A DNA stretch of 64,000 nt. Source: Flavobacterium ichthyis. Its GTDB lineage: Bacteria > Bacteroidota > Bacteroidia > Flavobacteriales > Flavobacteriaceae. Shown here in pieces: positions 61,328 through 64,000 of the stretch; the first letter of the stretch is position 1; each line of letters begins with the position of its first letter. The notes beneath the pieces were generated by a model that was given only the letters and a program-made list of their open reading frames with translations, was not told the DNA's origin and did no database searches. Location: assembly GCF_009915155.1 (NCBI RefSeq), contig NZ_JAABLM010000014.1:17638-81637 (forward strand), given 5' to 3'. Position numbers and translations under genes: made by a program.

Positions 61328-62797
61328 ATGATTAAACAATTTTTATGGCTCGAATGGAAAGCTTTTTCGCGGTCGTCGAGTTTTGCTAAAAATTTAGCGC
61401 TCCGAATATTGATGATTTTTGGTGTCATTTATTTCTGTGTCGTTTTTGCAGCATTAGGTGTTTTGGCATATTTTGGGCTTAAAGATTATTTCCCGGATCC
61501 GTTGTTAATTGTCAATAAATTCCTGATTTATTATTTCATTATAGATTTAATTTTCAGGCTTTTGCTACAGAAAATTCCGGTGCTCAACATTCGGCCGCTT
61601 TTGGTTTTACCCATTAAAGATGCCACGATTGTTAATTTTTCCTTGGGAAAAACTATGTTTTCGTTTTTTAACTGGATTCACGCCTTCTTTTTTATTCCGT
61701 TTTCCATCACCTTGATGGTCAAAGGTTACAGTCCGTTGCAAGTGATTTTTTATAACATTGCCCTGATTTGTTTTTTCTACATCAATAATTTCCTGAATAT
61801 TTTATTAACCAATCAAGACAAATTATTTTCGGTGTTCATTGGGCTTGTCATTATTTTGGGTTTAACCCAATATTACAATCTATTTGACATTACGGTTTAC
61901 ACAGGTCCGTTTTTTCAGGAAATGTACAACAGCAGTTATTTGTTTTTGTTGCCATTTTTGGTGTTGCTTTTGCTGTATAAAATCACCTTTAATTATTTCA
62001 AGAAAAATCTTTTCCTCGATGCCGGACTTTCGGTCAAACACGACATTGCCAAAACCGAAAATTTCACTTGGCTCGATCGTTTTGGCGCCATCGGTTCATT
62101 TATCAAAAACGATATTCGGATGATTAAACGCAACAAACGCAGCAAAACCACAATTTTCATGAGCGTTTTGTTCCTATTTTACGGGTTGCTTTTTTTCACC
62201 GGAGCGTTTGAAGCCTACGATAATTCGGGTATGAAAATGTTTGCCGCCGTTTTTGTTTCGGGTGGATTTTTAATCACTTTTGGGCAATTTGTTCCGAGTT
62301 GGGACAGTGCTTATTACCCGTTGATGATGACACAAAATATTCCGTATAAACAATACCTCGAAGCCAAATGGTCCATGATGGTTTTGGCTACAATTGTTAC
62401 GGCAATTATCGCTTCGTTTTATTTATATTTTGGTCTGCATATTTATTTGATGATTGTGGTTGGTGCGATTTACAACATCGGAATCAATTCATTGCTGGTG
62501 CTTTTGGGCGGTGCTTTTACCAAAACGCCAATTGATTTAGCTTCTACCAAAGGTGCTTTTGGCGATAAAAAAGCCTACAATGTGAAAACACTTCTAATTT
62601 CTATTCCACAATTAGTAGTCCCAATGCTGATTTATTGGATCGGAAGTAAATTGCTCGACCAAAATATGGCACTTGCCATCATTGCCGTAGTAGGATTGTG
62701 CGGATTGGCTTTTAAAAATGCCGCTTTCAATGCCATCGAAAAAATTTATAAAAACGAAAAATATTCAACCCTCGAAGCTTACAAACAAAAATCATAA
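61328..62797 (+). CDS. DUF5687-family ABC transporter permease-like membrane protein
   Basis: This 489-residue protein has about ten membrane segments and the DUF5687 layout known from Flavobacteriia, paired with an ATPase gene 17 bp downstream. Motifs such as FDITVYTGPFFQEMY and the central GSFIKNDIRMIKRNKRSK support the family. It is probably the membrane part of an ABC exporter; the substrate is unknown. It lies 163 bp after the PadR-linked genes across a repeat-rich gap. Confidence 0.82.
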   Translation: MIKQFLWLEWKAFSRSSSFAKNLALRILMIFGVIYFCVVFAALGVLAYFGLKDYFPDPLLIVNKFLIYYFIIDLIFRLLLQKIPVLNIRPLLVLPIKDATIVNFSLGKTMFSFFNWIHAFFFIPFSITLMVKGYSPLQVIFYNIALICFFYINNFLNILLTNQDKLFSVFIGLVIILGLTQYYNLFDITVYTGPFFQEMYNSSYLFLLPFLVLLLLYKITFNYFKKNLFLDAGLSVKHDIAKTENFTWLDRFGAIGSFIKNDIRMIKRNKRSKTTIFMSVLFLFYGLLFFTGAFEAYDNSGMKMFAAVFVSGGFLITFGQFVPSWDSAYYPLMMTQNIPYKQYLEAKWSMMVLATIVTAIIASFYLYFGLHIYLMIVVGAIYNIGINSLLVLLGGAFTKTPIDLASTKGAFGDKKAYNVKTLLISIPQLVVPMLIYWIGSKLLDQNMALAIIAVVGLCGLAFKNAAFNAIEKIYKNEKYSTLEAYKQKS

Positions 62798-62814
62798 ACC
62801 AAAATCAACACACC

Positions 62815-63510
62815 ATGATACAAGTTTCACAACTCAAAAAAACATATAACGGTGTTACCGTATTAAATATCAATAACTTAGAAATCAAAAAAGGCGAAAG
62901 TTTTGGCTTAGTTGGAAACAACGGAGCCGGGAAAACCACTTTTTTCAGCCTGCTGCTCGATTTAATTCAGCCAACAACTGGTTACATCAAAAATCATAAT
63001 TTCCAGGTAAACCTAACTGAAGAATGGAAACCTCTAACCGCTGCATTTCTCGACGAAAGTTTCCTCATCGGTTACCTCACGCCCGAAGAATATTTTTATT
63101 TCATTGGCGATTTGCGCGGGCAAAACAAAGCCGATGTTGACGCGCTTTTGGCTAAACACACCGAATTTTTTAACAGCGAAGTGCTCAACAGCAAAAAATA
63201 CATTCGCGATTTCTCAAAAGGAAACCAGAAAAAAGTAGGCATCATCGCCACCTTAATCGGCAATCCCGAATTAATTGTTTTAGACGAACCCTTTGCTAAT
63301 TTAGATCCCACGACACAATTTCGCCTCAAAAAAATCATCAAAGAATTGGCAGACGATCCTAACATCACCATCTTAGTTTCCAGCCACGACCTCATGCATA
63401 CCGTAGAAGTTTCTAACCGCATCGTGGCGCTTCACAAAGGCGAAGTCGTAAAAGACATCCAAACCAGCCAGGAAACTTTACGTGAGCTCGAAGAATTTTT
63501 TGCAGTATAA
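62815..63510 (+). CDS. ABC transporter ATP-binding protein
   Basis: This 231-residue ATPase has Walker A GNNGAGKT at 34-41, a signature-like FSKGNQKKVG (near 138; LSGGQ replaced by FSKGN), a Walker B LIVLDEPFANLD and a switch His in LVSSHDLMH. It pairs with the DUF5687 permease 17 bp upstream. Together they probably make an ABC exporter; the PadR regulator upstream suggests control by a small molecule or stress. It lacks the second ATPase domain, so it would dimerise. Confidence 0.93.
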   Translation: MIQVSQLKKTYNGVTVLNINNLEIKKGESFGLVGNNGAGKTTFFSLLLDLIQPTTGYIKNHNFQVNLTEEWKPLTAAFLDESFLIGYLTPEEYFYFIGDLRGQNKADVDALLAKHTEFFNSEVLNSKKYIRDFSKGNQKKVGIIATLIGNPELIVLDEPFANLDPTTQFRLKKIIKELADDPNITILVSSHDLMHTVEVSNRIVALHKGEVVKDIQTSQETLRELEEFFAV

Positions 63511-63570
63511 ATTTTTTGGGCGTTCCCCAATTTTCAACCCAACTGCAAACCAGAAAAATCCTGCAAAAAT

Positions 63571-63645
63571 TGGGTCGCGCTTTTCGCTGTATCTTTTGTT
63601 CCGCTGTCGCTTCACAAAAGGATGCCGCTTCAATCGCTAACGCAG
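63571..63645 (-). repeat. Dispersed imperfect intergenic element, copy 2
   Basis: On the minus strand, blocks matching copy 1 at 5195-5280 are ATCCTTTT, TGAAGCGACAGCG, AAAAGATACAGCG and GAAAAGCG in the same order. It is non-coding and flanks the end of the ABC gene. Confidence 0.6.
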
Positions 63646-63758
63646 TCACAAGTTTTTGATTTTTAAAGTTTTACAAACGTTTGCGAGAAATACACCAATG
63701 TTCTTAAATGCCTAAAATGGTGAAATTTTGTTTCAAGTTTCAAAGTTTTAGGTTTTCT

Positions 63759-63791
63759 CCTAATAGGCTTCCAAAACCTGTTAGGTTTTTT
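63759..63791 (+). terminator. Terminator-like hairpin after the ABC gene
   Basis: A 9-bp stem CCTAATAGG/CCTGTTAGG with one wobble (63759-63767 with 63777-63785) is followed by a T run to 63791. It shares the core CCTGTTAGG with the terminator at 57144-57179 and may end the DUF5687/ABC transcript. Confidence 0.7.
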
Positions 63792-63918
63792 AATTTCCTT
63801 TTGACGAGAAAAAATAAAGAGATTTGTGAAATGTTAACGATTTTAACAAAGTGGGATAAAACATAAAGTATCCATAAGGAAGCTATGGCTTTGACTAGAC
63901 TAAAATATTACGCAGAAA
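63792..63918. other. Non-coding stretch upstream of the right-edge promoter
   Basis: This AT-rich, non-coding stretch includes a small inverted repeat CCATA/TATGG (63872-63876 with 63884-63888). I see no gene on either strand. Confidence 0.5.
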
Positions 63919-63950
63919 TTGTTAACATTATCCAAAAATTATTATATTTG
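63919..63950 (+). promoter_or_regulatory. Promoter of a gene beyond the right edge
   Basis: TTG (63919-63921), a 21-bp spacer and TATATTTG (63943-63950) match the Bacteroidota consensus. An ATG at 63997-63999 follows an A-rich leader, so the next gene starts at the very end of the window. Confidence 0.8.
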
Positions 63951-64000
63951 AAATTCTACCACGTTTGTTACCGGAACATTTAAAAACCAAATAAACATGA

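Overview
The window is a typical Flavobacterium-like (Bacteroidota, Flavobacteriia) chromosome segment. It is AT-rich, has A-rich rather than Shine-Dalgarno ribosome binding sites, and has promoters of the Bacteroidota form TTG-N17-23-TAnnTTTG. It also carries gene families that I know mainly from Flavobacteriia (DUF4175, DUF6327, DUF6341, DUF6427, DUF5687, head GIN). Apart from the ABC-3C cassette and the polysaccharide locus it is mostly housekeeping DNA; no transposase, integrase, prophage or CRISPR array was found.

Layout. 1-9 kb (minus strand): a Pif1-like helicase cut by the left edge, an OmpH/Skp lipoprotein, and a DUF4175-ybeY-mnmG-lipoprotein-methyltransferase run. Three parS centromere sites for ParB lie in 2.1 kb around mnmG, and two of them are read through into protein as MFHVE. 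9-21 kb: gltX, an SPFH protein, a frameshifted small secreted peptide gene, a YtxH/holin-like/DUF6327 trio, glnS, folB, tRNA-Cys followed by a 77-bp tandem array of terminator-like units, a LysE exporter, a head GIN protein and RNase R. 21.5 kb is a strand switch: most genes to the left are on minus, most to the right on plus. A 632-bp AT-rich non-coding gap there carries degenerate DnaA-box-like nonamers and is a candidate, unproven, origin. 22-33 kb: rpiB, DUF1294, tex, a three-gene ABC-3C type defence cassette (REase-like protein, small middle component, DUF2326 SMC-like ATPase) flanked by an 18-bp near-perfect duplication of the tex 3' end, then tatA, a GH3-family protein, a CarboxypepD_reg-like protein, a glycosyltransferase and a nucleoside-phosphorylase-like protein.

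34-53 kb is a surface polysaccharide locus. It has a Wzz-like protein, several glycosyltransferases, a fused WecD-WecE-like acetyltransferase/aminotransferase for TDP-Fuc4NAc, a GT39 transferase, an FkbM methyltransferase, a Wzx flippase, two O-antigen polymerase/ligase-like proteins, a 2OG-Fe(II) oxygenase, a UDP-glucuronate decarboxylase, a WcaJ-type initiating phosphotransferase, an ORF6N protein and a CapK-like protein. The expected scheme is lipid-linked initiation by the phosphotransferase, chain building by the transferases, flipping by Wzx and polymerisation by a Wzy-like protein. 53-64 kb: purD, DUF6341, DUF6427, upp, DUF4254, a GT9 heptosyltransferase-like protein, a PaaE-type ferredoxin reductase, and a PadR-controlled run ending in a DUF5687 permease with its ABC ATPase. 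The window ends with a good promoter for a gene just beyond the edge.

Intergenic DNA is unusually patterned. Heptanucleotide tandem repeats recur upstream of several genes, two copies of a dispersed imperfect element sit at 5.2 and 63.6 kb, and two terminators share a common core. Functions are inferred from motif reading only; no database search was run.
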